Shown in pieces: positions 1 to 9,745 of a DNA stretch of 64,000 bases. The stretch comes from Fidelibacterota bacterium 408169 (GTDB lineage: Bacteria > Fidelibacterota > Marinisomatia > Marinisomatales > TCS55). Position numbers and translations under genes: made by a program. The stretch is taken from NCBI GenBank assembly GCA_002256485.1, contig NNSG01000011.1, positions 16,060-80,059 of the forward strand, in the 5' to 3' direction. Numbering within the stretch: position 1 is the stretch's first letter; each line of letters begins with the position of its first letter. The notes below the pieces were generated by a model. That model made no database searches, had not been told where the DNA came from, and saw only the letters and a list, made by a program, of their open reading frames with translations.

Positions 1-472
1 ATGAAAAAACAACAATTAACCAACCGGTACCAGCCAAAAATCCGCCTACAACAGGGAAGGGAATAAAGCGAACAAGTTTGCCAAGTTTGAATTTGCCAAG
101 CAAATAGAAAAATATTCCTACTAAAATTGATGTCAATCCAATAGCGACAAAAATGAATTGAAACATTTCCTGACCATTCATTTGATGTATTGGGTTTGAC
201 ATGAGAGTTGCTGCCATTAATGCTAATATGGCGATGGGAATATCTTGCGGCGCACTAATAACAGTTGGAAAACTGGCTGTAAAAGCACTGAATAAGGCAA
301 AGATTAACGATCCTAACAGAAGAATCCCAATTCCTTGAGGTAGGTAAGTTGATAATTCCCCTGTAAAAACAAGAGCGCTTAGTGCCATTGCTGAAACAAT
401 AATAATTATACTACTAATTGTTCCTGCAATGAGACTTGGAATAATGTTTGATAATGAAGATTTAGTTGACAT
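1..472 (-). CDS. SulP-family anion permease, N-terminal part (truncated by window edge)
   Basis: An open frame on the minus strand starts at the ATG at 472-470 (MSTKSSLSN) and runs off the left edge, giving about 157 residues. The translation is very hydrophobic with several membrane segments, and it carries PQDIPIAILALMAA and RFIPFPVVGGFLAGTGW, which resemble the N-terminal transmembrane core of SulP/SLC26 inorganic anion transporters (sulfate, bicarbonate and similar). The C-terminal half and any STAS or cyclic-nucleotide-binding domain lie outside the window, so the substrate cannot be judged. It is followed in the same direction by nothing visible; upstream 54 bases separate it from the radical SAM gene. 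Confidence 0.75.
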   Translation of the reverse strand, partial: MSTKSSLSNIIPSLIAGTISSIIIIVSAMALSALVFTGELSTYLPQGIGILLLGSLIFALFSAFTASFPTVISAPQDIPIAILALMAATLMSNPIHQMNGQEMFQFIFVAIGLTSILVGIFFYLLGKFKLGKLVRFIPFPVVGGFLAGTGWLIVVFS

Positions 473-526
473 CAGAATCTTTATAGTACAGTTAAACTAT
501 TAATCAAGATAAGATTTATACTACTA

Positions 527-1801
527 TTATTTTATTTTACCCGACACACTTGAAAATAAAGCATCCTCAAATTCAATATTTGAGTTATAGCATTTTCCCA
601 TAACTAATTTCCACAATTTTTTATCTTCCATACAAAAATAGAAAAAGACTTTTTTATGCCAAGGTGTAAATGCATTCCAAACAGTTCCAAATAATTTTTC
701 TTTAATGTGAAGTGGATATGAATATTTCCCAGCTGCATCCACCATCTGGATTTGCAATACTTTACTAGGGATTCCCAGTGTACGCAGATTTTTAATCGCT
801 GGTTTTATAAACGTTAATGTTCCTAAAGAAATCATTCCTATTTCATTCGATGAGAATGCAGATAATATGGTTTGTACTATATCTGTGTAATCTTTTTCAA
901 AGTTATCGTAATAGATAATTGGGTGAAAATGAAACCCAACAATAACGCCTTTATCCGCTAACTGACGTGCTGCATGTATTCTCTGTGCTAATGTTGCAGT
1001 GAAATGTTCTTCATTATCAATTATGATTTGTGGATTTAATGACCAACAAACAAATATATTTGGAGGAAGGTCAACGGTTAAGAAATAATCAATATTTTTC
1101 GTTTTTGTTTTAAATTCAAATATAATATTGGGATTTTTCCTGGCAAAATTTAATTGGGCATCTAAAACACCATTTCGATTTCCCATTGACAACGAATCTG
1201 ACGATTGTCCGGAACCGATATGATATTGTTTATTTGGATCAAGCTTAATTTTATCTAATTTATCTGTAAGGTTGGATTCGATACCAATTGCGCCATCTTC
1301 ATAAAATGTTTGAATGCTACAATAGCTGCAACCCAGTCCACACCCCTGAATAGCATCTATTGTTTGCAAATTACAGCAAACAGTCTTTTCGGATGCAACT
1401 GGGCACGATCCAAACACTTCATGGTTATTTGTATTATTTTTAATTTTTCGAACAACATTTTTAACTTTTGGAATTTCAGTTTTATAAATGGAAGGATTTT
1501 CTTTTAAACATAACCAGCGATCTTTTAAATCTTTTAAAATTGCTTTTTTATTATTGCCATTTTTTGAACAATGTACATCGTTTAATGTACTCCATTGTTC
1601 TTTAATGGATTGTTCTCCCCACATATTTAAATCGATGGCTATTTCTGTTATTTGATGTAATTCTTGATATGTTAACCGATGAGACTCACCTATATGATAT
1701 ATAAATTTTTGTATCGGAGGATCTAATCTTTGAAACAATTTACTCTGGCTGATATCAGAAAACTTTGTTTCGTAGTCTTGTTTTATTTCTAAAGTTCTCA
1801 C
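527..1801 (-). CDS. Spore photoproduct lyase-like radical SAM protein
   Basis: 424 residues. Cysteines C154, C158 and C161 (CGLGCSYC) form the CX3CX2C cluster motif of spore photoproduct lyase (SplB) rather than the usual CX3CX2C variants followed by aromatic-rich loops of other radical SAM groups. Downstream, GSGQSSDSL, a FEFKTKT stretch, CWSLNPQ and VGFHFHPIIYYDNF match the SPL-like TIM-barrel pattern. In spore formers the enzyme repairs spore photoproduct thymine dimers; in non-sporulating Gram-negatives the substrate is not settled, though DNA photoproduct repair is a reasonable guess. It lies 5 bases downstream of the acyltransferase stop-start junction and probably shares its transcript. 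The family call is fairly sure; the reaction is inferred. Confidence 0.72.
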   Translation of the reverse strand: MRTLEIKQDYETKFSDISQSKLFQRLDPPIQKFIYHIGESHRLTYQELHQITEIAIDLNMWGEQSIKEQWSTLNDVHCSKNGNNKKAILKDLKDRWLCLKENPSIYKTEIPKVKNVVRKIKNNTNNHEVFGSCPVASEKTVCCNLQTIDAIQGCGLGCSYCSIQTFYEDGAIGIESNLTDKLDKIKLDPNKQYHIGSGQSSDSLSMGNRNGVLDAQLNFARKNPNIIFEFKTKTKNIDYFLTVDLPPNIFVCWSLNPQIIIDNEEHFTATLAQRIHAARQLADKGVIVGFHFHPIIYYDNFEKDYTDIVQTILSAFSSNEIGMISLGTLTFIKPAIKNLRTLGIPSKVLQIQMVDAAGKYSYPLHIKEKLFGTVWNAFTPWHKKVFFYFCMEDKKLWKLVMGKCYNSNIEFEDALFSSVSGKIK

Positions 1802-1806
1802 AATTA

Positions 1807-3183
1807 TTAATTTGAATCCTTCTTGGAGGATATGAGTCCAACCGCTGACATGTATTCTTTTTTACATGTGTTTAAAAATTCTATAATATCTGTACGCTGT
1901 TTTATTAAATCATAAATCAAAGTTCGTTTTCGGTAGAAAACGGATAAAAAACGTAAATGCTGGCGGTAATTCTGTACTCGATCTACATACCGAAGAACGA
2001 AATTTCCACTTGGGATAAGCGATAACGCATACATAAATGTCAAAGTGAAACTACCTGTTAGTGATGCAAAAATGATGATTTCAATTGGATAGTAAATTAA
2101 AAAAATAACAGTTCCTGATACCATTTTCCATGGAGCAACTTCTGACTTGTGTTTTACAAAATGGCGTGTGTACCATCGAGGGAATTTGTATGGAATTACA
2201 TTATTAATCAGACCATAAAGATATATAGGAAACATAAAGATAAGATAAGAAATTGCTTTAATCCTTTCCATAAATGATACACTACTACTCGACGGATCAA
2301 GGAATTCATCTTTTATTTGCAAGCGATTCAGGAATCGCTGGTAACGATGCAGCATTTCCTTAAATTTTTCAACTAGTTTCGGCTCATTTTCGTAATACCA
2401 TTCCACTGCGTTGATAAGCCCTTTGGTTACAGAAAAATCGTCTGTCTTATCATTAATTTCTAATCCCAGATCAACAGCTAATTCTTGCTTATAGATTGTC
2501 TCAAGAGCTTCAACGATCTCCTGCATTTCAAGATCTTCTAAATTAATGGTCAGTTTTGATAAAGCTGTTTCAATTTGTTCTGTTACTATTTTTACCGCTT
2601 CTTTCTTATCTCGTTCAAAACTGTTTTTGAAATGTGATAATAAGATGGGTTGTCCATACCGAACAGATACGTTACTACGAAACTTGACGTTATTTGAATA
2701 ATTTAAACCTACGGGAATAATCTGAACACCTAATCGCCAATTGTGATCTGCTTCAGCACCAAAGCCAATACGAGCAGCCCCTGTTTTTATTTGACTCAAT
2801 TTTCGATCACCAGTAGAAATTCCTTCCGGAAAAATGAGAAACGCTTTGTTTTGTTTTAGAATCTCAAATCCACGGGAAAATGCTTCTATATTTTGATCCA
2901 TTTTAGTTGGATCATCTTGTTTACGATAAACAGGAATAATTTGAATTCTGCGCAATATTGAACCGGAGATAGGATTATCGAAAAGAGTACTTTTAGCGAA
3001 GAAATGAAGTTTACGTTTACATGTGTAACCAATGATCATAGGATCCATCATTGTGTTGGGGTGATTTGCTGTAAAGATTACAGGAGTATTTTTAGAAATA
3101 TTTTCAACATTTTCTGCAGAAATTTTATTGAAAAACGTTTTTATGGCTGTTATTGCCATTAATTTAACTAGATAATACAGCAT
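1807..3183 (-). CDS. PlsC-type glycerolipid acyltransferase with C-terminal membrane domain
   Basis: 458 residues. The N-terminal ~220 residues are a PlsC/LPLAT domain: NHPNTMMD at residues 40-47 is the catalytic His-Asp motif (with five residues between H and D, as in the Bacteroidota-type subfamily) and FPEGIST near residue 118 is the phosphate-binding block. The remaining half contains a charged, probably helical region and hydrophobic segments (around residues 330-350 and 370-410), so the protein is longer than a simple 1-acylglycerol-3-phosphate acyltransferase. It probably acylates a lysophospholipid or related glycerolipid at the inner membrane. Only 3 bases separate it from the upstream unknown secreted protein, indicating one transcript. 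Confidence 0.8.
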   Translation of the reverse strand: MLYYLVKLMAITAIKTFFNKISAENVENISKNTPVIFTANHPNTMMDPMIIGYTCKRKLHFFAKSTLFDNPISGSILRRIQIIPVYRKQDDPTKMDQNIEAFSRGFEILKQNKAFLIFPEGISTGDRKLSQIKTGAARIGFGAEADHNWRLGVQIIPVGLNYSNNVKFRSNVSVRYGQPILLSHFKNSFERDKKEAVKIVTEQIETALSKLTINLEDLEMQEIVEALETIYKQELAVDLGLEINDKTDDFSVTKGLINAVEWYYENEPKLVEKFKEMLHRYQRFLNRLQIKDEFLDPSSSSVSFMERIKAISYLIFMFPIYLYGLINNVIPYKFPRWYTRHFVKHKSEVAPWKMVSGTVIFLIYYPIEIIIFASLTGSFTLTFMYALSLIPSGNFVLRYVDRVQNYRQHLRFLSVFYRKRTLIYDLIKQRTDIIEFLNTCKKEYMSAVGLISSKKDSN

Positions 3184-3186
3184 GTT

Positions 3187-4173
3187 CTATTCCTTGCAGA
3201 TTGTCCGAATATTGAATGGACTTGGATCAGGAAGTTCACCTTTTTCTATAAGTTGTTTCAAATAATTAACGGAATAACTAGGATCAGCGACTCTATCATA
3301 ATATTCAAAAATACCTTGAATCCGCTTTGATTGAAACTTTAAGCAGTAGTGGGGGATATTTCGTAAAACTGCCTCTGATTTAGGCATGAGTGTTAAGTTT
3401 AATCCTTCATAATAGTAAGATGTGTTAAAAGATTCATCCCAAAAAGGATTCACATAATTTCGTAAATCAAATACACCTTCTAATTCCCATCCTTTTCCGG
3501 TTCGCTTTAAATAAGTTGAATCGGATTTGCAAAGACTTAATGCGAATTGAAATCCTTGATAATTACTTTCCAGATCGGCAAATGAAAAAACACCAGAAGG
3601 AATTTTCCCTAATATATTTTTCTCTCCATATATACCCATTGAAATTGCCATTTGTATAGCTGCTTCTTCTGAATCAAGCTGATCGAGAGCTAACATGTAA
3701 ATCTTGTAGTAAAGATATCCCGATGCTGTAAAATGGGTTAATTTGTCTAATCCTATGTAAATGCCACCGATGTTCACAACTTCATCAATCTGAATATTTA
3801 AGCTATAATCTTGGAATTTCCCTCCTTTTTCAAATGGTAAATTTCTGCGGAAAATGCTCCTCTTATATCTTTCACTGATATGTATTTTATTAGTGGGTGA
3901 CTTGTCAATTTCATCAGAATCCTTTAACATTTTTTCCAATGGTGTATTTAACCCAATACCAAAATGTTTTAAAATCCTTCCAGCCGCTTCTTCACAAGAA
4001 CATTCCTTGTGATTCTTATTAATATCGTCTAAAGCAGATTGAATTTCTATATTAAATAGTTTGTTTAAATAATGAGTTTCATCATTGGGTAGGTGATTCC
4101 AGGCAAGATATTGATCAACCTCGCCAGCGAAGACAACAAAATTTAATATAAAGATTGGAAGTAAATACTTCAT
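3187..4173 (-). CDS. Unknown secreted protein
   Basis: 328 residues starting with a short signal peptide (MKYLLPIFILNFVVFAGEVD). I do not recognise the family. Visible features are four cysteines near the N-terminus and middle (including CSCEEAAG near residue 58), a KLTHFTASGYLYYKIY segment near the centre that could be a membrane-associated or buried helix with a conserved-looking His, and a C-terminal NIPHYCLKF. It is the first gene of a three-gene minus-strand set with the PlsC-type acyltransferase and the radical SAM protein, so an envelope role is possible but not shown. Its promoter should lie in the 89-base divergent gap shared with msrB. Confidence 0.55.
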   Translation of the reverse strand: MKYLLPIFILNFVVFAGEVDQYLAWNHLPNDETHYLNKLFNIEIQSALDDINKNHKECSCEEAAGRILKHFGIGLNTPLEKMLKDSDEIDKSPTNKIHISERYKRSIFRRNLPFEKGGKFQDYSLNIQIDEVVNIGGIYIGLDKLTHFTASGYLYYKIYMLALDQLDSEEAAIQMAISMGIYGEKNILGKIPSGVFSFADLESNYQGFQFALSLCKSDSTYLKRTGKGWELEGVFDLRNYVNPFWDESFNTSYYYEGLNLTLMPKSEAVLRNIPHYCLKFQSKRIQGIFEYYDRVADPSYSVNYLKQLIEKGELPDPSPFNIRTICKE

Positions 4174-4243
4174 GGGAACTTTCTTACTATGGTGGAAAGT
4201 ATATAAGAACTGAGTAGTTGGAAACTTCTTTTTAATAAACCAT

Positions 4244-4258
4244 ATTCTTTGAAAGAAT
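4244..4258. promoter_or_regulatory. 15-bp palindrome just upstream of msrB
   Basis: ATTCTTT-G-AAAGAAT is a perfect inverted repeat with 7-base arms, ending five bases before the msrB ATG and covering the position where a ribosome binding site would sit. It could be an operator in the divergent msrB/secreted-protein promoter region or a tiny hairpin affecting translation. In AT-rich DNA such a palindrome can occur by chance. Confidence 0.3.
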
Positions 4259-4262
4259 TTAT

Positions 4263-4733
4263 ATGAAGCAGATACTTATTATCATTTTAGCGATTTGCGT
4301 AATAGTCTCTCAAACAAATGATGGAGAAAAAATTATGGCAGATAAAGTTCAAAAATCTGAATCAGAGTGGCAAACATGTTTGACGTCTGAGGAATATCGT
4401 ATACTCCGAGAAAAAGGAACTGAAACGGCATTTATGGGTGAGTTTTATCATCATAAAGAAAATGGAACGTATGTTTGTGCTGCCTGTAAAAATGAGCTTT
4501 TTAGTTCAAAAACAAAATACGAATCTGGAAGCGGCTGGCCCAGTTTTTATGAAGCAATTGCTGAAGGGAAAATCAACTATATTGAAGATAACAGTCTGGG
4601 TATGAAACGTATTGAAATATTGTGTGCCAAATGTGATTCCCATTTAGGCCATGTGTTTAATGATGGACCGAAGCCAACCGGCAAGCGTTATTGTGTCAAT
4701 TCTGTGTCGCTTGATTTCAATAAAAGCAAATAA
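4263..4733 (+). CDS. msrB: Peptide-methionine (R)-S-oxide reductase MsrB, probably exported
   Basis: 156 residues. Zinc-binding pairs C72/C75 (CAAC) and C121/C124 (CAKC), the [10 protein letters not shown] block and the catalytic C144 in [12 protein letters not shown] identify the SelR/MsrB fold that reduces methionine-R-sulfoxide in proteins. The first ~17 residues ([17 protein letters not shown]) look like a signal peptide or membrane anchor, placing the enzyme in the periplasm. An internal ATG at residue 25 would give a cytoplasmic form of standard length, but the upstream hydrophobic stretch fits a genuine start. It is transcribed alone, diverging from the minus-strand trio. The later secreted Bcp-type peroxiredoxin (9245-9745) suggests a general periplasmic oxidant defence. 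Confidence 0.92.
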   Translation: MKQILIIILAICVIVSQTNDGEKIMADKVQKSESEWQTCLTSEEYRILREKGTETAFMGEFYHHKENGTYVCAACKNELFSSKTKYESGSGWPSFYEAIAEGKINYIEDNSLGMKRIEILCAKCDSHLGHVFNDGPKPTGKRYCVNSVSLDFNKSK

Positions 4734-4811
4734 AAAAGAGTAAAAAAGTGTAATTTCCTGACAACTTTTATTTAATCAATTCGTCTACATTCCCTAATTC
4801 AATTCAAAAAA

Positions 4812-7076
4812 ATGTTACAAAATAAAACCGTGATCCTCTTATTAGTTATAGTCGTTTCAAGTTTATTAGCTGATGAACCGCCGACATTAGATATAACTAA
4901 AACGCTTGGCAACATAACTGTTGATGGCCATTTAGATGATGAAGGATGGATTGGATCTTCATCTTCTTCTGAATTTGTTGAAGTAATGCCGGGGGAAAAT
5001 ATCCCACCTGTAGTCGAAACGAAAGTAAATGTAACGTATGATAATAATTATTTATACATTTTTTTTAAAGCGTTTGATAACCTTGAAGATATTCGTGCCA
5101 ATGTTTCGAGTCGGGACTACATGTATAAAGATGACTTTGTTGGAATACTTCTCGATACATATGGAGATGCAAACCGAGCTTATCAGATAATGGTAAACCC
5201 AATTGGTATTCAGGGTGATGGTATAAAGATTGGTGATAATGAAGATGAATCATTTGATATGATCTTTGAATCTGCTGGGATGATTGTAGAAGATGGGTAC
5301 CAAGTCGAGATAGCGCTTCCATTTAGCAGTATTCGATTCCCAAAAAAGGATATTCAAAATTGGAAGATCACATTTTTCAGATCAATGCCAAGAGATGATT
5401 TTCGAAGACAGATGTCATGGACTCCATTTGATCGTAATAATCCATGTCAACTTTGTCAGCTTGGTGATTTAAATGGAATTAATGGAATTAAGTCTAAACG
5501 AACTATTGAATTTTTACCGAGTTTAGTAGGAACCCATAGCGGAGAGTTGGATAGTAATGTGGTTTTCCAAAATGGTGATTTTAATACAGGTTTAGCTTTG
5601 GGCATTAAAATTCCGTTGGGTGAGACAGCCACTGCAGAATTAGCAATCAATCCAGACTTTAGTCAAGTTGAAGCAGATGTGACACAATTTGATGTTAATT
5701 CACAATTTGCACTCTCATATCCTGAAAGACGTCCATTTTTTAATGAAGGGAGTGAACTATTTAGCTCTGGAGGTCATGAGTATTTACCCAATATAAATCC
5801 AGTGTATACACGTTCGATCAATGATCCTAGTTTAGCGTTAAAAGTTTTAGGAAGGGTTGGCAGTACGGATTATGGAGTTATCAGTGCCATTGATGAAGAA
5901 ACAGGTGTAGTTGTACCCTTTGAAGATTGGAGCTCTTTGGTATCAGTAGGAAAAAGTAATGTTAATATTTTTCGAATGAAACATGCACTTAAGAATAGTT
6001 CATTTATTGGAGGAGTTTTAACAGATAAACGATATGCGAATGGAAGTGGTACGAATATAGGAACGGATGGATTATTTTATTTTACACAGAACTTATCGTT
6101 GATCTGGCAATTGTTTTCAAGCATTACAACAGAGCCTAGCGACTCAACATTGTCAGAATCGATAAATGGGTTTCATTTTGGAAAAGATAGTTTAACATCT
6201 GATTTTAATGGGGAATCGTTCACAGGCCATCAGGTGTTTACAAGGCTTTCTTACAACTCTCGAAATAATTTTATAGATCTATTTTTTGCAGAGAAATCTC
6301 CCACATTTAGATTGGACTCCGGGTTCCTTCGACAAAATAACCAACGAAATCTTGGTGCAACATTTACTCGTCTCCAATATCCCAAAACCGATTTGGTCGA
6401 AAAATATTTTGTTACATTTGGTTTAGGAAAAGTATGGAATTATAATTGGAAATTAAAAGAAAATTGGATATACACGTCCATTAACCTTGAAATGAAAGGT
6501 CGATTAAGGGGTGAATTAGCATACATGCCTACGAGTGAAAGTTATCTTGATTCATTGTATACCGGATTAAGCTCAACAACATTAAGTCTTCATAAAGGAT
6601 TCAATGATAAGGTTTCTGTAGGAATGTTCGGTGCGACCAACAAATCGATCATTCGATATCTGGAAACTCCAGAAAAAGGCCGATCATCATTTTTGAACAT
6701 TTGGGGTCATTATAAACCAACAGCGAAAATAAAATTTAAAATATCACTGAATTTTAATTCTGCTCAAAATTTTAATACTGAAGATTATTATTACAAAGGA
6801 CAACGAATACGTATTTTCTCAACGTACCAGTTTAATAAATATCTTTCCTTCAGATTAATTGGTCAATATTTCTATCAAGAAGATTTTATTTATAGTGATG
6901 TAAGTGAAAGCTTTGATTTGCATCCATTATTGAGTTATCAACCAAATCCCTTTACTATATTTTATATTGGTTCTTCACATGATTTTGATGAAGGCCCAAA
7001 TGGATATAAATCATTTGACATGCTCCACAAGTCGCGGCAGATTTTTCTCAAGTTTCAATATCTCTTTCAAACCTGA
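4812..7076 (+). CDS. DUF5916 outer-membrane protein with CBM9-like domain
   Basis: 754 residues with an N-terminal signal peptide (cleavage near LLADEPP). Residues ~25-215 resemble a carbohydrate-binding family 9/DOMON-like domain: the opening ITVDGHLDDEGW, then the NNYLYIFFKAFD strand and the region ending ALPFSSIRF are typical of it. Residues ~230-754 are an alternating, aromatic-rich stretch with ELAINPDFSQVEADV and YPERRPFFNEGSELF, both hallmarks of DUF5916, ending in FLKFQYLFQT as expected of an outer-membrane barrel. The function of this family is not established; it is common in Bacteroidota-like genomes. Transcribed alone, 78 bases after msrB. Confidence 0.82.
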   Translation: MLQNKTVILLLVIVVSSLLADEPPTLDITKTLGNITVDGHLDDEGWIGSSSSSEFVEVMPGENIPPVVETKVNVTYDNNYLYIFFKAFDNLEDIRANVSSRDYMYKDDFVGILLDTYGDANRAYQIMVNPIGIQGDGIKIGDNEDESFDMIFESAGMIVEDGYQVEIALPFSSIRFPKKDIQNWKITFFRSMPRDDFRRQMSWTPFDRNNPCQLCQLGDLNGINGIKSKRTIEFLPSLVGTHSGELDSNVVFQNGDFNTGLALGIKIPLGETATAELAINPDFSQVEADVTQFDVNSQFALSYPERRPFFNEGSELFSSGGHEYLPNINPVYTRSINDPSLALKVLGRVGSTDYGVISAIDEETGVVVPFEDWSSLVSVGKSNVNIFRMKHALKNSSFIGGVLTDKRYANGSGTNIGTDGLFYFTQNLSLIWQLFSSITTEPSDSTLSESINGFHFGKDSLTSDFNGESFTGHQVFTRLSYNSRNNFIDLFFAEKSPTFRLDSGFLRQNNQRNLGATFTRLQYPKTDLVEKYFVTFGLGKVWNYNWKLKENWIYTSINLEMKGRLRGELAYMPTSESYLDSLYTGLSSTTLSLHKGFNDKVSVGMFGATNKSIIRYLETPEKGRSSFLNIWGHYKPTAKIKFKISLNFNSAQNFNTEDYYYKGQRIRIFSTYQFNKYLSFRLIGQYFYQEDFIYSDVSESFDLHPLLSYQPNPFTIFYIGSSHDFDEGPNGYKSFDMLHKSRQIFLKFQYLFQT

Positions 7077-7110
7077 TTCATTCTTAATCCCTGTTTTGTA
7101 AATTTCAACC

Positions 7111-8286
7111 ATGAAACCGGATGTAATACTTTGTCATTACGGTGAAATTGGTTTAAAAGGGAAGAACCGCGGCTATTTTGAAAAAAAGCTGCAAGATAAT
7201 CTACGTTTAACTCTTCAACGGTTTTCTCCAGATACATTTTCATCAATCGGCCGTATGTTTGGTCGGCTCATTATTCGATTAAATGATCACGGTCAAAATG
7301 AAATAGACTCAATAAATGCTGCATTAAAAAATGTGTGCGGAATGGTCTATTTCGCTCCGGCTATTAAGGTGGATCAGGGTAAAGAAAAAATAACAAAAAT
7401 GGCTGTTGAATTAATGTCAATTGGTGATTACAATTCATTTCGTGTAACAACACGCAGGACGGATAAGAATTTTCCAGTAAGTAAACAAAAAATGAATGAA
7501 GATGTGGGCGCTGCCATTTTAAAGGTGACCGGGAAAGTGGTAAATCTCAATCATCCCGATAAAACATGTTTTATAGATATTGTAGATGGGAAAGCATTTG
7601 TTTATACAAAACGTTTTAACGGACAAAGCGGTCTACCTATTGGAGTAAGCGGAAAAGTGATGTCTATGCTTTCTGGAGGAATTGATTCTCCAGTTGCAGC
7701 TTACTATGCAATGAAACGTGGTGCAGCAGTTTCCTTTGTCCATTTCCATTCTGTACCATATACGAATGAAGCATCTATTGAAAAAGTGAGAGAAATGATT
7801 GAAAAACTACAGGTATTTCAACAAAAGATTTCTCTTCATTTGGTAGAATTGGCACCTATTCAAAAAGAAGTAATGGTATTAACATCTGAAAAATATCGCA
7901 TTATTCTTTATCGACGTTTCATGGTACGTATTGCTGAAGAATTAGCAAAAGTTCAAAAAGCAAAAGCATTAATAACTGGTGATTCTTTGGGTCAAGTTGC
8001 ATCACAGACATTAGAGAACATGGGAGTGATAGAAGAGGCAATCAGCGTTCCATTGCTGCGGCCATTGATCGGATTTGATAAACTGGAAATAATCGCCAAA
8101 GCGAGGGAAATTGAAACATATGATATTTCCATTCAACCGGATCAAGATTGTTGTGCTCTGTTCGTTCCCAAGCATCCGGCCACAAAAGCGAGACTTGTAG
8201 ATGTTATAATTGAAGAAAAAAAGCTGGATGTAGAAATGTTAATTCAACAGGCAATCAAAAATGTCAAAATAGAGATATTTGAATGA
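7111..8286 (+). CDS. thiI: tRNA 4-thiouridine synthetase ThiI
   Basis: 391 residues. The N-terminal ferredoxin-like and THUMP domains occupy about residues 1-165 (CHYGEIGLKGKNRGYFE at the start is typical), followed by the PP-loop ATP pyrophosphatase motif SGGIDSPVAAY near residue 188 and the ITGDSLGQVASQT block. ThiI activates U8 of tRNA for sulfur insertion and can serve thiamine thiazole synthesis. The rhodanese extension of the E. coli enzyme is absent, so sulfur is probably delivered differently, as in the shorter ThiI type. The stop overlaps the next gene's start by four bases (ATGA). Confidence 0.93.
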   Translation: MKPDVILCHYGEIGLKGKNRGYFEKKLQDNLRLTLQRFSPDTFSSIGRMFGRLIIRLNDHGQNEIDSINAALKNVCGMVYFAPAIKVDQGKEKITKMAVELMSIGDYNSFRVTTRRTDKNFPVSKQKMNEDVGAAILKVTGKVVNLNHPDKTCFIDIVDGKAFVYTKRFNGQSGLPIGVSGKVMSMLSGGIDSPVAAYYAMKRGAAVSFVHFHSVPYTNEASIEKVREMIEKLQVFQQKISLHLVELAPIQKEVMVLTSEKYRIILYRRFMVRIAEELAKVQKAKALITGDSLGQVASQTLENMGVIEEAISVPLLRPLIGFDKLEIIAKAREIETYDISIQPDQDCCALFVPKHPATKARLVDVIIEEKKLDVEMLIQQAIKNVKIEIFE

Positions 8287-9203
8287 AAGTTTCCATCTTC
8301 GGCGGTACGGGTTTCGTGGGGAATTACATTGTTGATGAACTGTTGAATGGCGATCACGAACCTCATGTTTTAGTTCGACCGCAAAATGTTTCGAAACTTA
8401 TTCGAGCAAACAAATGCATTGTGTATTCCGGGAATATTGAAAATGAGGCTGTGATTATTGAAATGATGAAAAATTCTGATGCAGTAATATATAATATTGG
8501 ACTCATCCGCCAGTATCCAAAAAAAGGAATCACATATGAAAAACTACATTTTCAAGGTGTTTTGCACACAATTAAGTTAGCAGAATCAGTCGGAGTAAAA
8601 CGCTATATATTAATGAGTGCCAATGGTGTTAAAATGAACGGTACTCCTTATCAAACTACAAAATATATGGCTGAACAATTGCTGAAAAATTCCACATTGG
8701 ATTGGACCATTTTTCGGCCATCACTCATTTTTGGAGATCCAAGAGGCACAATAGAATTCTGTACTCAATTGAAAAAGGATATGCTGGGCTTACCAATTCC
8801 AGCTCCGTTATTTTATTACGGATTTCTGCCACAAAATGTAGGTTCATTTTCCTTCAGTCCAGTGCATGTAACCGATGTAGCGAAATGCTTTGTACGCACA
8901 TTAGAAAAAGAAACTACAATTGGAAAGACCTTTGAAGTAGGAGGTGAAAAAACAATTACATGGAAAACATTAATCAAAACAATCTCGTCCACATACAGCA
9001 AGAAAAAATGGACAATTCCTACTCCAATTTTCCCTATAAAATTATTAGCGAAATTATTAGATCGTTTTTCATGGTTTCCCATTACAGCTGATCAATTAAC
9101 GATGCTTATGGAAGGGAATAAGTGTTCATCAAATGTGTTTGAAGAATTTGATGTGAAACCTTTAGAATTTAGTAGTGAAAATTTGCAGTATTTAAATGAG
9201 TAG
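8283..9203 (+). CDS. NAD(P)-binding atypical SDR, NDUFA9-like
   Basis: 306 residues. The Rossmann dinucleotide motif GGTGFVG is at residues 8-14, followed by VYNIGL, LMSANGVK and the YQTTKYMAEQ region (the Tyr-x3-Lys of extended/atypical SDRs) and FRPSLIFGD. This pattern matches the complex I NDUFA9-like/YwnB-type reductases. Substrates of this family are often quinones, lipids or sugar nucleotides; none can be assigned here. It is translationally coupled to thiI through a four-base overlap, but no functional link is evident. Confidence 0.78.
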   Translation: MKVSIFGGTGFVGNYIVDELLNGDHEPHVLVRPQNVSKLIRANKCIVYSGNIENEAVIIEMMKNSDAVIYNIGLIRQYPKKGITYEKLHFQGVLHTIKLAESVGVKRYILMSANGVKMNGTPYQTTKYMAEQLLKNSTLDWTIFRPSLIFGDPRGTIEFCTQLKKDMLGLPIPAPLFYYGFLPQNVGSFSFSPVHVTDVAKCFVRTLEKETTIGKTFEVGGEKTITWKTLIKTISSTYSKKKWTIPTPIFPIKLLAKLLDRFSWFPITADQLTMLMEGNKCSSNVFEEFDVKPLEFSSENLQYLNE

Positions 9204-9244
9204 AATGTTATCAAACGTTGTAACTTTTATATTGGATTAATCTT

Positions 9245-9745
9245 ATGTTAAAATTCTTTACACTGTCAGTATTAATAGTTGGTTTCCTCTGGGGAAAAAG
9301 TTTGCCCATTTCCGTTGGTGATCCTGCACCGGATTTTTCATTACCGGATGAAAATGGTAAAATACATTCTCTTTCACAGTATCGCGGTCAAAAAGTTGTT
9401 GTTTATTTTTATCCGAAAGATGATACTCCGGGATGCACAAAGGAAGCTTGTGGTATTCGAGATGAATTCAGCTCATTTGAAGACAACCAAATTGTCGTTT
9501 TTGGTGTCAGTTATGACAATGCATCCAGTCACAGGAAATTCAAGAAAAAATTTGATATCCCTTTTCATTTACTTTCTGATGAAGATAAGTCTGTGTCAAG
9601 ACTTTATGGCGCCGACGGAATGTTTTTTCCCAGCCGGAAAACATATTTAATTGATGAGAATGGTGATCTTTTTAAAATTTATGATAAGGTTAATGTTTTA
9701 ATTCATGCCAAGGATATTTTACGTTCTTTTGCTGAAAGCGATTAA
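9245..9745 (+). CDS. bcp: Bcp/PrxQ-type peroxiredoxin with signal peptide
   Basis: 166 residues. C64 and C69 in DTPGCTKEACG are the peroxidatic and resolving cysteines (CX4C) of the Bcp/PrxQ class, and the thioredoxin fold blocks APDFSLPDENGK, VVYFYPKD and HLLSDED are present. It reduces hydrogen peroxide and organic hydroperoxides. Residues 1-18 (MLKFFTLSVLIVGFLWG) form a signal peptide, so unlike E. coli Bcp it probably acts in the periplasm. The 3' end overlaps the following TonB-receptor reading frame. Confidence 0.92.
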   Translation: MLKFFTLSVLIVGFLWGKSLPISVGDPAPDFSLPDENGKIHSLSQYRGQKVVVYFYPKDDTPGCTKEACGIRDEFSSFEDNQIVVFGVSYDNASSHRKFKKKFDIPFHLLSDEDKSVSRLYGADGMFFPSRKTYLIDENGDLFKIYDKVNVLIHAKDILRSFAESD

